Assembly (NCBI RefSeq): GCF_013304445.1
Contig: NZ_JAAITA010000011.1
Span: 1-64,000 of the forward strand
Direction: 5' to 3'
From: Blautia hansenii
GTDB taxonomy: Bacteria > Bacillota > Clostridia > Lachnospirales > Lachnospiraceae
DNA length: 64,000 nucleotides
Shown here: piece by piece, positions 1 through 8,432 of the stretch
Layout: each line of letters begins with the position of its first letter
Position numbering within the stretch: position 1 is the stretch's first letter
Notes under the pieces: model-generated
What the model saw: only the letters and a program-made list of their open reading frames with translations
The model's database searches: none
Told to the model about the DNA's origin: nothing
Position numbers and translations under genes: made by a program

Positions 1-565
1 GATGGTTTACATGTACACATTTGTTGTCACAAACATGGATTCCTCACCAAAGTATCTCATAAAATTTTACTGCAAAAGAGGACGGATGGAAAACTTCATC
101 AAAGAAAGCAAATCTGGTTTTGATTTCGCTTCTGTAAGTAGCCATGCTAGAATCGTAAATGCCAACAGACTTCAGGTGCACGCTCTTGCGTATAACATAT
201 TTAATTGGTTTAGACGATTGGCGTTATCAGCAAACATGCGAAAACAACGCATAGATACCGTCCGTTTAAAACTGCTGAAGAGTGCTGCAAAAATAATTCG
301 TTCAGCAAGATATATCACATTCAAGCTGTTCAGTAGCTGCCCTTATAAGAATGAATTCTATGAGACACTTTCAAATATCGGTAAGCTGAATGTACAGCTG
401 GAATAGCAACTATTAACGAACCTTGATAGCTTAACAATTGCACTCTGAAATCTGCCACAGGGATTTTATACCCTTTTGACGGGTTAATTGAGTGATGTTA
501 TGGCTGCATGGATCAATTTTTAGATTTATGGCACAGTTATCGCTTCAGATACTGTTCCGTGAATA
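1..565 (+). mobile_element. IS1380-type insertion sequence, 3' end
   Basis: The window opens inside a transposase gene of IS1380 type. After its stop codon about 160 bp carry no gene and run straight into a sugar permease reading frame that lacks its normal N-terminus. The right boundary is placed near 565 because the permease-like reading begins just after an in-frame stop at 564-566. No terminal inverted repeat or target duplication can be confirmed, as the left end lies outside the window. Confidence 0.55.
2..406 (+). CDS. IS1380-family transposase, C-terminal part
   Basis: This is the last ~134 residues of a DDE transposase; the frame is open to the window edge, so the gene probably starts upstream. 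The segment YCKRGRMENFIKE (about residues 23-35) resembles the region around the third catalytic acidic residue (the E of the DDE triad) in IS1380 transposases. It is followed by the usual helical tail with NANRLQVHALAYNIFNWFRR. The protein would cut and join the ends of its own element. Family assignment rests on remembered motif style, not a search. Whether the full element is intact cannot be judged here. Confidence 0.7.
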   Translation: MVYMYTFVVTNMDSSPKYLIKFYCKRGRMENFIKESKSGFDFASVSSHARIVNANRLQVHALAYNIFNWFRRLALSANMRKQRIDTVRLKLLKSAAKIIRSARYITFKLFSSCPYKNEFYETLSNIGKLNVQLE

Positions 566-572
566 ATTCAGG

Positions 573-1370
573 TTGATTTATATAGGTTTGACATTTCTGG
601 CAGTATTGATGATTATTCCTTTTTACTGGATGTTGATTTCTTCTGTAAAGCTGAATAAAGACGTATTCAGTATTCCAATGGAATGGATACCGAGAAGTTT
701 TCACTTTGAAAACTATCAGGAAATATGGGAAAAAATCCCACTTTTAACATTCTTTAAAAACAGTACAAAACTGACAGTAATTACAACCATTATCCAGTTG
801 GCAACAAGCTGCTTTGCAGCTTATGGATTTGCAAAGCTGGAGTTTAAGGGAAGAGATTTCCTTTTCCTTGCTTATGTAACGACAATCGCTGTTCCATGGC
901 AGGTATACATGGTTCCTCAGTTTACTATGATGTCCAAATTCGGTTTAAACAATACACATATCGGATTGATTATGCTTCATGCCTTCAGCGCCTTTGGCGT
1001 ATTCCTTATGAGGCAGTTCTTCCTCAGTATTCCAAAAGAGCTGTCGGAAGCGGCACGTATTGACGGACTTGGCGAATACGGCATTTTTGCCCGTGTGGTA
1101 TTACCTTTAGCGAAACCCGGTATTGCAACCTTAACTATTTTTACTTTTGTAAACGTATGGAACGATTTCATGGGCCCATTGATTTACTTAAACAGTACAG
1201 AGTTAAAGACTATTCAGCTTGGTATTCGTATGTTTATTTCTCAGTATGCCGCTGATTATGCTCTGATTATGGCAGCATCTGTATGTGCTCTGATACCGGT
1301 AGTAATTATCTTTATTGCCTGTCAGAAATTCTTCGTAGAAGGTGTTGCAGCAAGTGGTATCAAGGGCTAA
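573..1370 (+). pseudogene. Sugar ABC transporter permease (MalG type), 5'-truncated
   Basis: Inner-membrane permease of a carbohydrate importer of the MalG class. It has about six hydrophobic segments and the EAA loop (ELSEAARIDGLGEYGIFARVVLP split over residues ~150-172), which contacts the ATPase. The C-terminal FVEGVAASGIKG is typical of the family. The reading begins at a TTG with a poor ribosome site, directly after a stop at 564-566, and starts almost inside the first membrane helix. The usual 10-20 residue cytoplasmic N-terminus is missing, apparently replaced by the IS end. It would work with a lipoprotein and a MalF-type partner encoded upstream, outside the window. It precedes GH88 by 14 bp, so it belonged to the same operon. 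Residual function from the TTG cannot be excluded. Confidence 0.7.
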
Positions 1371-1384
1371 AAAAGGAGAAAAAT

Positions 1385-2563
1385 ATGGCACAGACATTTG
1401 AAAACCTTGAGAAATATCAGGGGTGCAGTCAGGAAATGATAGAACAGGCAGTTCATCAGGCAACTGCTATTGTAAAAGGTAATTTAAAGGATTTTACAGA
1501 CTTTTTCCAGTCTCCCAATACAGAAAATGGATTTTATTGGCAGACAGAAAATGTAGAATGGACCACAGGTTTTTGGACCGGTGTGGTATGGCTGGCTTAT
1601 GAGCTTACAAAGGACGAAGAATTTAAGAAAACAGGAGAAGTTCACGTAGACAGCTTTTTAAATCGTATTCAGAAAAAAATTGATGTGAATTATCATGACA
1701 TGGGATTTCTTTACAGTCTTTCCTGTGTTGCGGCATATAAGCTGTGTGGAAGTGAAAAAGGAAAGGAGGCTGCTATTTTGGCAGCCGACCACCTGCTCAC
1801 CAGATACAGAGAAAACGGAGAGTTTATTCAGGCATGGGGAAATGTAGGAGATCCAAAGGATTATCGTCTTATCATTGACTGTCTGTTAAATCTTCCCTTA
1901 TTATACTGGGCAACAGAAGTTACAGGAAATCCGGAATATGCTGAAAAAGCCTGCAAGCATATTCATACGGCAATGCAGTGTGTGTTAAGGGAAGACCATT
2001 CCACTTATCATACCTATTATATTAATCCGGAAACAGGAAAACCTTCCTATGGCGTAACCCATCAGGGAAATCGAAACGGTTCTGCATGGGCAAGAGGACA
2101 GGCATGGGGCGTATACGGTGTTGCGTTAAGCTATCGCTATCAGCAAAATCCGGAGTACATTCAGATGTTCCGTGATGTAACCGATTACTTTATCGAACAC
2201 TTACCGGAAGACTTAATTCCATATTGGGATTTTGACTTTGACACAGGAAGCACAGAGCCAAGAGACTCCTCTTCCTCCGCCATTGTTATCTGCGGTATTT
2301 ACGAAATGCTTCCGTATCTGGAAAAAGAGGAAGCAGAGAAATATGGCATGGCAGCAGATAAAATGCTGTGTGCTTTAATTGAAAAATGTGCGGTAAAATC
2401 TAAGGAACAGTCTAACGGTCTTCTGCTGCACGGCACTTATGCCAGAAGCTCCGAAGAAAACACCTGCAAGGACAGAGGTGTGGACGAGTGTAACACATGG
2501 GGCGATTACTTCTATTTAGAAGCCCTCCGAAGAAGATGCGGAACATGGAACCCTTACTGGTAA
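1385..2563 (+). CDS. GH88 unsaturated glucuronyl hydrolase
   Basis: Predicted cytoplasmic hydrolase of 392 aa that removes the unsaturated uronic acid from the non-reducing end of lyase-produced oligosaccharides, such as those from chondroitin or hyaluronan. The (alpha/alpha)6-barrel signatures are visible: WTTGFWTGVVW (~59-69), HDMGF with Asp ~105, IIDCLLNLPLLYW with Asp ~165 (the two catalytic-site aspartates of the family), and THQGNRNGSAWARGQAWG. The ATG at 1385 sits 6 nt after AAGGAGA and is preferred over the longer frame overlapping the permease. The sulfatase follows 11 bp later, so the pair fits sulfated glycosaminoglycan fragments. No signal peptide is seen. GH105 is the nearest alternative, but the length and motifs favour GH88. 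Confidence 0.88.
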   Translation: MAQTFENLEKYQGCSQEMIEQAVHQATAIVKGNLKDFTDFFQSPNTENGFYWQTENVEWTTGFWTGVVWLAYELTKDEEFKKTGEVHVDSFLNRIQKKIDVNYHDMGFLYSLSCVAAYKLCGSEKGKEAAILAADHLLTRYRENGEFIQAWGNVGDPKDYRLIIDCLLNLPLLYWATEVTGNPEYAEKACKHIHTAMQCVLREDHSTYHTYYINPETGKPSYGVTHQGNRNGSAWARGQAWGVYGVALSYRYQQNPEYIQMFRDVTDYFIEHLPEDLIPYWDFDFDTGSTEPRDSSSSAIVICGIYEMLPYLEKEEAEKYGMAADKMLCALIEKCAVKSKEQSNGLLLHGTYARSSEENTCKDRGVDECNTWGDYFYLEALRRRCGTWNPYW

Positions 2564-2574
2564 GGAGGGAAATC

Positions 2575-3954
2575 ATGAAGAAAAGACCAAATTTATTATA
2601 TGTTTTTCTGGATCAGTGGAGATATCAGGCAATGGGCTATGCAAAGGAAGATGAAGTGTGTACTCCCCACATGGACAGCTTTGCAAGGGAAAGCCTAGAC
2701 TGCACAGAAGCAGTGAGCACCTTCCCCCTTTGTTCTCCACACCGTGCATCCTTGCTGACGGGAAAATATCCTTTTAGTGTAGGAATGTGGACAAACCGCA
2801 AAATCGGATTAAGCGAAATTTTAATGTTAAAGCCACAGGAAACCTGTATCGGAAACGTGTTAAAGGATACAGGATACCACACCGGATATATCGGAAAATG
2901 GCATTTGGATGCCTCTGAGCAGAATTTTGAGAAAAATCCTGTTTCAGGAGCAAAGGATTGGGATGCTTACACTCCCCCGGGAGAGAGAAGACAGGGATTT
3001 GATTACTGGCTCTCCTACGGCGCATGTGATGAGCATTTAACTCCTCATTACTGGGCAGATACACCAAAGCAAATCAGACCGAACTGCTGGTCACCGGAAT
3101 TTGAGACGGATAAGGCGCTGGAATATATGGAAGGAAAGAAACAGCAGGAAGAACCCTTTGCTCTGTTTGTTTCTTACAATCCTCCCCACCTTCCCTATGA
3201 GCTTGTGCCTGATAAATATTATGAAAAGTACAAAGATATGCCGGTACATTTCAGGGAAAACGTGCCCAAGGAAAAGAGGACTCCGGAGATGGAGACCATT
3301 ACCAGACAGTATTTTGCAGCAGTTTCCGGTGTAGATGAACAGTTTGGAAGACTTTTAGATTTCCTGAAGGAAAACCACATGGAGGAAGATACCATTGTGG
3401 TACTTTCAGCCGACCATGGCGAAATGTTAGGTTCTCATGGACGTATGAGCAAAAATGTGTGGTATGAGGAGTCTATCCACATTCCATTGTATATCCGCCA
3501 GAAAGGGCGTCTTGCTCCTGCAAAATATAAGGAACTGGTAGCAAGTCCCGACCACATGCCTACACTTTTAGGACTTCTGGATATTCCTGTGCCGGATACC
3601 TGTCAGGGCTTTAATCATGCGCCGGGAATACTGGGACAGGAAAATGATGCGCCAAAGGATGCGTTTTTATGCTCTTATCCGGGAATGCCGGAAATGGTGG
3701 CAGCCTTTGAAAAACAGGGGTTGAACAGTAAGTGCTATGGCTGGAGGGGTATTCGGACACATACACATACTTTTGTAATAAATAATGGATATAAACCGGG
3801 AGAAAAACAGGTGAAAATGTTGTATAACAATGAAGAAGATCCTTATCAGCAAAATCCCATTATGATTACGGAGCTGAACGAGGAGCTTGCAGCGGGATAT
3901 GAAAGGAGTCTGAGGGAATACTTAGACATGCAGCGGGACCCGTTTCTTATATAA
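2575..3954 (+). CDS. Type I (Cys-type) sulfatase
   Basis: Sulfatase of 459 aa expected to remove sulfate esters from sugar substrates. The hallmark CSPHR followed by ASLLTG lies at residues 53-62. Cys53 is the residue converted to formylglycine, which in anaerobes needs an anSME radical-SAM maturase; none is encoded in this window. Metal ligands are suggested by DQ at 13-14 and by ADHGEMLGSHG near residue 283. No signal peptide is present, so it probably acts in the cytoplasm on imported oligosaccharides together with the GH88 enzyme just upstream. The start follows GGAGGGAAATC. A terminator lies directly after the gene, and a decayed second copy of the 3' end lies 210 bp downstream. Substrate (chondroitin, heparan or other) cannot be read from the sequence. 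Confidence 0.88.
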   Translation: MKKRPNLLYVFLDQWRYQAMGYAKEDEVCTPHMDSFARESLDCTEAVSTFPLCSPHRASLLTGKYPFSVGMWTNRKIGLSEILMLKPQETCIGNVLKDTGYHTGYIGKWHLDASEQNFEKNPVSGAKDWDAYTPPGERRQGFDYWLSYGACDEHLTPHYWADTPKQIRPNCWSPEFETDKALEYMEGKKQQEEPFALFVSYNPPHLPYELVPDKYYEKYKDMPVHFRENVPKEKRTPEMETITRQYFAAVSGVDEQFGRLLDFLKENHMEEDTIVVLSADHGEMLGSHGRMSKNVWYEESIHIPLYIRQKGRLAPAKYKELVASPDHMPTLLGLLDIPVPDTCQGFNHAPGILGQENDAPKDAFLCSYPGMPEMVAAFEKQGLNSKCYGWRGIRTHTHTFVINNGYKPGEKQVKMLYNNEEDPYQQNPIMITELNEELAAGYERSLREYLDMQRDPFLI

Positions 3955-3960
3955 AAATCA

Positions 3961-3994
3961 GGAGGTTGTTGCTTAGGCAATGACCTCCGTTTTT
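3961..3994 (+). terminator. Intrinsic terminator after sulfatase
   Basis: GGAGGT pairs with ACCTCC around a short loop in which TTGC and GCAA also pair, followed by five T. It ends the permease-GH88-sulfatase unit. Confidence 0.8.
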
Positions 3995-4040
3995 AGTATC
4001 ATGACGAAGATTAAGAAAAAGAAGAAAAAAGATACAAGAA

Positions 4041-4150
4041 TAAAGAAGATTCTTATCAGCAAAATCCGGTGATGATTACAGAGTTGGACGAGGAGCTTGC
4101 AGCAGGCTGTGAAAGGAGTCTGAGGGAATATTTAGATATGCTGCAGGAGC
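4041..4150 (+). pseudogene. Remnant of a second sulfatase 3' end
   Basis: This stretch matches the 3' end of the intact sulfatase gene at a constant offset of 210 bp (3831-3940 against 4041-4150). There are scattered substitutions and the shared core TATGAAAGGAGTCTGAGGGA-like segment is partly altered. It encodes the same YQQNP...TELxEELAAG...ERSLREYLDM tail, without any start or catalytic region. It is therefore a leftover of a tandem or converted sulfatase copy. The intervening terminator belongs to the intact gene. Confidence 0.8.
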
Positions 4151-4160
4151 AACTTTTATA

Positions 4161-4379
4161 TGGTGTACAGATTTTACATGTATCTGGCTGGCAAACGGGA
4201 AAATGCGCTATAATTACTCTATTATTGACCTGTATGACCGAAGTGTAGTTGCGACTGCTAACTCAGATTACATAAATGCTGAACTTGCAAAAACAATATT
4301 GGAAAAAGCATTAAGCGTGGAAAACGCTGCCCTATTTATAGAAAAGAATATGGAATTTGTGCGTCCTCTCATGTTATGA
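4161..4379 (+). pseudogene. IS3-family transposase (rve integrase) fragment
   Basis: Reading from 4161 gives WCTDFTCIWLANGKMRYNYS followed by IIDLYDRSVVATANSDYINA, the first-aspartate region of an IS3-type OrfB integrase core (the D of TDFT and the D of IIDLYDR). After about 55 residues the similarity stops (ALSVENAALF...) and a TGA follows, so the second Asp and the Glu are missing. The fragment abuts the sulfatase remnant, suggesting past IS insertion and deletion here. It is non-functional. Confidence 0.75.
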
Positions 4380-4418
4380 TAGAAAAAGAATACATTTACG
4401 AAAAACGGAGTCACGCAC

Positions 4419-5867
4419 ATGAACTATCTTGATAAATCCCTGTACGAATACAGCCGTACAGACTTCTACCCTTTCCACATGCCGGGGCACAAGCGCCAGG
4501 TACAAAATGAATCCCTGCGCAATCCCTACGCTGTGGACATCACGGAAATTACAGACTTTGACAATCTGCACCATGCCGAGGGCATTATAAAAGAAAATCA
4601 GGATTTGGCGGCAGAGTTATATCACGCAGAGAAATCCTGGTTTTTAATCAATGGCAGTACGGCTGGGATTCTGGCGGCTGTTTCGGCCTGTACTTCCCGG
4701 AACGGGAAGCTTCTGATGGCGCGCAACTGTCACAAAGCTGTGTACCATGCCGCCTATCTGCGGGGACTGGAAACCGTGTATTTATACCCATCTTATGAAC
4801 CATTTTGTGGATTAAACGGCGGAATCAGCCCTGCAGATGTGGAAAAAGCATTGGAAGAAAATCCAGACACAGAAGCGGTTATGATTACTTCACCTACTTA
4901 CGACGGTGTGGTATCTGATATTGAAAAAATTGCAGAAATTGTCCACAGACATGGAATCCCGCTGCTTGTAGATGAAGCTCATGGCGCGCACTTTGCCTTT
5001 CACCCTGCATTTCCTGTATCTGCGCTGGAACTGGGGGCCGATGTGGTGATTCATAGTTTACATAAAACATTGCCCGCCATGACGCAGACTGCACTTCTTC
5101 ACAAAAAGGGAGGACGGGTGTCAGAGGAAAAACTGGAAGAATTTCTGGACATCTACGAAACCAGCAGTCCATCTTATATACTTATGGGAGGAATTTCCTA
5201 CTGTCTGCGCTATGTGAAAGAACAGGGGCAGGAACAGTTTGGACAATTTTGGGAGTATCTGCAGGAATGCCGCAAAGCACTGGGCAAATTACGGGTACTG
5301 CGATTGATAGGAAAAGAATTGACAGAACAGAAAGATATTTTTGATTTTGATTGTTCTAAAATTGTCATTTCTACAGCAGGGGCAGACATAGACGGTCCGG
5401 GACTCCATGAACTTCTGCGTAAGCGGTATCACCTGGAAATGGAAATGGAGGCAGAACAGTATATCCTGGCGCTCACCAGCGTGGCAGACAGCCGGGAAGG
5501 CTTTCAAAGACTCACAAAGGCTCTTCTGGAAATTGACAGGGAGCTGGCAGAGAAACATGCACCGGAGGGCTTTTGCTTTATAGAGAGCTGTCAGCAGGTG
5601 CACAACGAGCGGGTGTATCCTGTCTGGAAAGCCATGGAAAGCCCTTGCCGAAAAGTTCCTTTAGAGGAAAGCATAGGGAAAATTTCTGCGGAATATGTCT
5701 ATCTCTATCCGCCGGGAATCCCGCTTTTGGTGCCGGGAGAGCGAATCAGTCCGGAATTTTTCAGACATATGGAAGAATTAAAGCTACAGGGATTGACTTT
5801 GCAGGGAATGAAAGATTACAGCCAGAATTCGATTTACATTGTGGAAGAAAGGAAAAATAATGGGTAA
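4419..5867 (+). CDS. Orn/Lys/Arg decarboxylase family PLP enzyme (YaaO-like)
   Basis: PLP-dependent amino-acid decarboxylase of 482 aa with a fold-type I large domain and the C-terminal Orn/Lys/Arg decarboxylase domain. N-terminal FYPFHMPGHKR (~16-26) is the family signature. VDEAHGAH with Asp185 and SLHKTLPA with Lys216 give the cofactor contacts; Lys216 should form the Schiff base. It lacks the N-terminal wing domain of the large inducible decarboxylases, like Bacillus YaaO/SpeA. It begins the same gene order as in Bacillus (yaaO-tmk-holB-yaaT). Substrate (lysine, arginine or ornithine) is not decided by the motifs. The start follows AACGGAGT. It overlaps the next gene by 8 bp, indicating coupled translation. 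Confidence 0.85.
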   Translation: MNYLDKSLYEYSRTDFYPFHMPGHKRQVQNESLRNPYAVDITEITDFDNLHHAEGIIKENQDLAAELYHAEKSWFLINGSTAGILAAVSACTSRNGKLLMARNCHKAVYHAAYLRGLETVYLYPSYEPFCGLNGGISPADVEKALEENPDTEAVMITSPTYDGVVSDIEKIAEIVHRHGIPLLVDEAHGAHFAFHPAFPVSALELGADVVIHSLHKTLPAMTQTALLHKKGGRVSEEKLEEFLDIYETSSPSYILMGGISYCLRYVKEQGQEQFGQFWEYLQECRKALGKLRVLRLIGKELTEQKDIFDFDCSKIVISTAGADIDGPGLHELLRKRYHLEMEMEAEQYILALTSVADSREGFQRLTKALLEIDRELAEKHAPEGFCFIESCQQVHNERVYPVWKAMESPCRKVPLEESIGKISAEYVYLYPPGIPLLVPGERISPEFFRHMEELKLQGLTLQGMKDYSQNSIYIVEERKNNG

Positions 5868-6447
5868 AATTTTTTATATTATGGGAAAAAGTTCCTCTGG
5901 AAAAGATACGATTTACAGCCGGCTTTTGGAGGATAGTCAGCTGGGGCTTTCCAGAATTGTTTTATATACCACCAGACCCATGCGGGAGGGGGAACAGGAA
6001 GGCCGGGAGTACCATTTTACGGATGAGGCCTGTTTTGAGAAATTGCAGGAACAGGAAAAAGTCATTGAATCCCGCACCTATCAGACCGTATATGGACCCT
6101 GGACGTACTTTACAGCAGATGACGGAACGCTGGAACTTGCAGAAAACAGTTATCTGGGCATCGGCACGCTGGAATCCTATGAGGGGATGAAGAAATATTA
6201 CGGAGAAGAAAGCGTAGTGCCTGTGTATGTGGAGGTGGAGGACGGAGAACGCCTGCGCCGGGCCATTCGCAGGGAAGAATTGCAGAAAATACCTAAATAT
6301 GAAGAGATGTGCCGGCGTTTTCTGGCTGATGCGGAGGATTTCAGCGAGGAAAAACTGCAGCAGGCGGGAATCTCAAAAAGATTCCTGAATATAGAATTGG
6401 AGAATTGTATAAAAGAAATTAAAAACAGTATACAAAAGTTGCAGTAG
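5860..6447 (+). CDS. Guanylate-kinase-like P-loop nucleoside monophosphate kinase
   Basis: A 195-aa protein with a P-loop at residues 9-17 (GKSSSGKDT) and an early TTRPMREGE block that matches the GMP-binding loop of guanylate kinases (S/T-x-R-x-R-x-GE type). It would phosphorylate a nucleoside monophosphate with ATP. It sits where Bacillus carries tmk, but its motifs are guanylate-kinase-like and not thymidylate-kinase-like. This shorter paralogue may be a secondary kinase with the housekeeping gmk elsewhere. The ATG at 5860 is preferred because it follows GAAAGG at good spacing. The holB promoter overlaps its stop codon. Confidence 0.75.
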   Translation: MGKIFYIMGKSSSGKDTIYSRLLEDSQLGLSRIVLYTTRPMREGEQEGREYHFTDEACFEKLQEQEKVIESRTYQTVYGPWTYFTADDGTLELAENSYLGIGTLESYEGMKKYYGEESVVPVYVEVEDGERLRRAIRREELQKIPKYEEMCRRFLADAEDFSEEKLQQAGISKRFLNIELENCIKEIKNSIQKLQ

Positions 6448-6468
6448 ACGGAAAATATATGCTATAAT
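6439..6468 (+). promoter_or_regulatory. Promoter for the holB operon
   Basis: TTGCAG (6439-6444), an 18-nt spacer and TATAAT (6463-6468) with an upstream TGC (extended -10). The -35 overlaps the end of the preceding gene. Confidence 0.7.
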
Positions 6469-6525
6469 GTGCTATAAACAAAGATAAGAAATCCTTCGGG
6501 ATTACGGGAATTGAGGTGAATTGCA

Positions 6526-7515
6526 ATGCAGGAAATAGAAAAAGTATTGGGACACGAAGAAGTAATTAAACATTTGCAGAATGCAGCGGCTATGGATAAA
6601 GTTTCCCATTCCTATATTTTTGCAGGAGAGAAGGGAAGCGGCAAAAAGCTGCTGGCAAAATTATTTGCTATGACATTGCAGTGTGAAAAACATGGGAAGG
6701 AACCATGTCTGCAGTGCAGTTCCTGTAAGAAAGCGATGAACCGGAACCACCCGGATATTATTTATGTAAGCCATGAAAAACCCAACTCCATTGGAATTGA
6801 GGATATCCGGGAACAGCTCATTGCAGATGTGGACATTAAGCCTTATACAGGGCCTTATAAGGTTTACATCGTAGATGAGGCGGAAAAATTGACGGTACAG
6901 GCGCAGAATGCCCTTTTGAAAACCATTGAAGAGCCGCCGGCATATGCAGTCATTATGCTTCTGGTCAATAATGGCGCAACGTTGCTTCCGACCATTGCCT
7001 CCAGATGTGTAACATTGAATTTTAAGCCCGTCCGGGATGAGGTGATTAAGAAATACCTTATGGAAGAGCTTCATGTGCCGGATTATCAGGCAGAAGTCAG
7101 TGTGGCTTTCGCCCAGGGAAATGTGGGAAGAGCAAAGCAGATTGCAACGGCAGAGGACTTTGCGGAAATGATGGAAGCAGCTTTTCGAATCCTGAAAAAA
7201 GGAAAAGATATGGAAGTCTATGAAATGGTAGATGCCATAAAGCTGCTGTCGGAACAGAAGCACACAGTTTATGAATACCTGGATTTGTTCCTGGTGTGGT
7301 TCCGGGATGTGCTGATGTTTAAAGCAACCAATCAGATAGACGGACTGGTTTTCAGGCAGGAATACAATGATATTAAAAGCCGCGCAGATGTCAGCTCCTA
7401 TGAAGGGCTGGAAACCATTATCAAGGCCATTGAGACTGCCAAACAGCGTCTGCAGGCCAACGTGAATTTTGACTTAACCATGGAACTTCTGTTCCTTACA
7501 ATCAGGGAGAACTAA
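6526..7515 (+). CDS. holB: DNA polymerase III delta' subunit
   Basis: Clamp-loader delta' subunit of 329 aa; part of the complex that loads the beta sliding clamp on primed DNA. It has an AAA+ P-loop-like GEKGSGKK (34-41), a four-cysteine zinc module (Cys ~53, 61, 64, 67), VDEAEKLTVQAQNALLKTIEEPP in the Walker B/SRC region, and ASRC near 163. These are the expected order for DnaX/HolB proteins, and the length and the neighbouring ricT/trmN6/rsmI favour holB over dnaX. The ribosome site is TTGAGGTG. It is transcribed from the promoter overlapping the upstream stop codon and leads a five-gene unit. Confidence 0.92.
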   Translation: MQEIEKVLGHEEVIKHLQNAAAMDKVSHSYIFAGEKGSGKKLLAKLFAMTLQCEKHGKEPCLQCSSCKKAMNRNHPDIIYVSHEKPNSIGIEDIREQLIADVDIKPYTGPYKVYIVDEAEKLTVQAQNALLKTIEEPPAYAVIMLLVNNGATLLPTIASRCVTLNFKPVRDEVIKKYLMEELHVPDYQAEVSVAFAQGNVGRAKQIATAEDFAEMMEAAFRILKKGKDMEVYEMVDAIKLLSEQKHTVYEYLDLFLVWFRDVLMFKATNQIDGLVFRQEYNDIKSRADVSSYEGLETIIKAIETAKQRLQANVNFDLTMELLFLTIREN

Positions 7516-7517
7516 TC

Positions 7518-8402
7518 ATGACAAGAGTAATTGGAGTAAGATTCCGCAATGTGGGTAAAATCTATTATTTTTCCCCTAAAAATCTGGAAATCAAATCCGG
7601 AGACCATGTAATTGTGGAAACGGCAAGAGGTGTGGAATACGGCAGTGTGGTGCTGGCACCTCGGGATGTAGAAGATGAAAAGGTGGTGCAGCCTTTAAAA
7701 GAGGTTATCCGCATTGCCAATACCCAGGATGACAAAAAGGAAGAAACCAATCGGAAAAAGGAAAAGGAAGCTTTTCGTATCTGTCTGAAAAAAATCAGAG
7801 AACACAGCCTGAATATGAAACTGATAGATGTGGAATACACCTTTGATAACAACAAAATTCTGTTTTATTTCACGGCAGACGGAAGAATTGACTTCCGTGA
7901 GCTGGTAAAGGATTTGGCGTCTATTTTTAAGACCCGAATCGAACTTCGTCAGATTGGTGTTCGGGATGAGACGAAAATTCTGGGAGGAATCGGAATTTGC
8001 GGACGTCCTCTTTGCTGCCATACTTACCTGTCAGAATTTGTCCCCGTGTCCATTAAAATGGCAAAGGAGCAGAATCTTTCCTTAAATCCGACGAAAATTT
8101 CCGGTGTCTGCGGACGTCTGATGTGCTGTCTGAAAAATGAGGAAGAAACTTACGAGGAACTGAACAAAAAGCTGCCGAATACAGGCGACCGGGTAACCAC
8201 CTCTGACGGATTAAAAGGTGAGGTACAGAGTGTCAATGTGTTAAGACAGCTGGTAAAAGTTATCGTAGACGTGGAAGATGAGAAAGAAATCCGGGAATAT
8301 CCGGCTTCTGAACTGAAATTCAAAGCCAGACAGAAACGGGAAAAAATCCGCCTGTCAGACGAAGAGATGAAGGCGCTCAAAGAGCTGGAAAGAGATAAAT
8401 AA
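7518..8402 (+). CDS. ricT: Regulatory iron-sulfur-containing complex subunit RicT (PSP1 domain)
   Basis: A 294-aa PSP1-domain protein equivalent to Bacillus YaaT/RicT. In Bacillus it joins YlbF and YmcA in the Y-complex, which influences RNase Y activity, sporulation and competence. The cysteine clusters GICGRPLCCHTY and SGVCGRLMCC (about residues 155-203) are the conserved cluster-binding region. N-terminal VGVRFRNVGKIYYF-type strands open the PSP1 fold, and the C-terminus is charged and helical. It starts 2 bp after holB, matching the Bacillus order. The partner genes ylbF/ymcA are not in this window. Confidence 0.92.
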   Translation: MTRVIGVRFRNVGKIYYFSPKNLEIKSGDHVIVETARGVEYGSVVLAPRDVEDEKVVQPLKEVIRIANTQDDKKEETNRKKEKEAFRICLKKIREHSLNMKLIDVEYTFDNNKILFYFTADGRIDFRELVKDLASIFKTRIELRQIGVRDETKILGGIGICGRPLCCHTYLSEFVPVSIKMAKEQNLSLNPTKISGVCGRLMCCLKNEEETYEELNKKLPNTGDRVTTSDGLKGEVQSVNVLRQLVKVIVDVEDEKEIREYPASELKFKARQKREKIRLSDEEMKALKELERDK

Positions 8403-8432
8403 GAGAAAGAAAAGAGACAGAGAGGAAATTTC

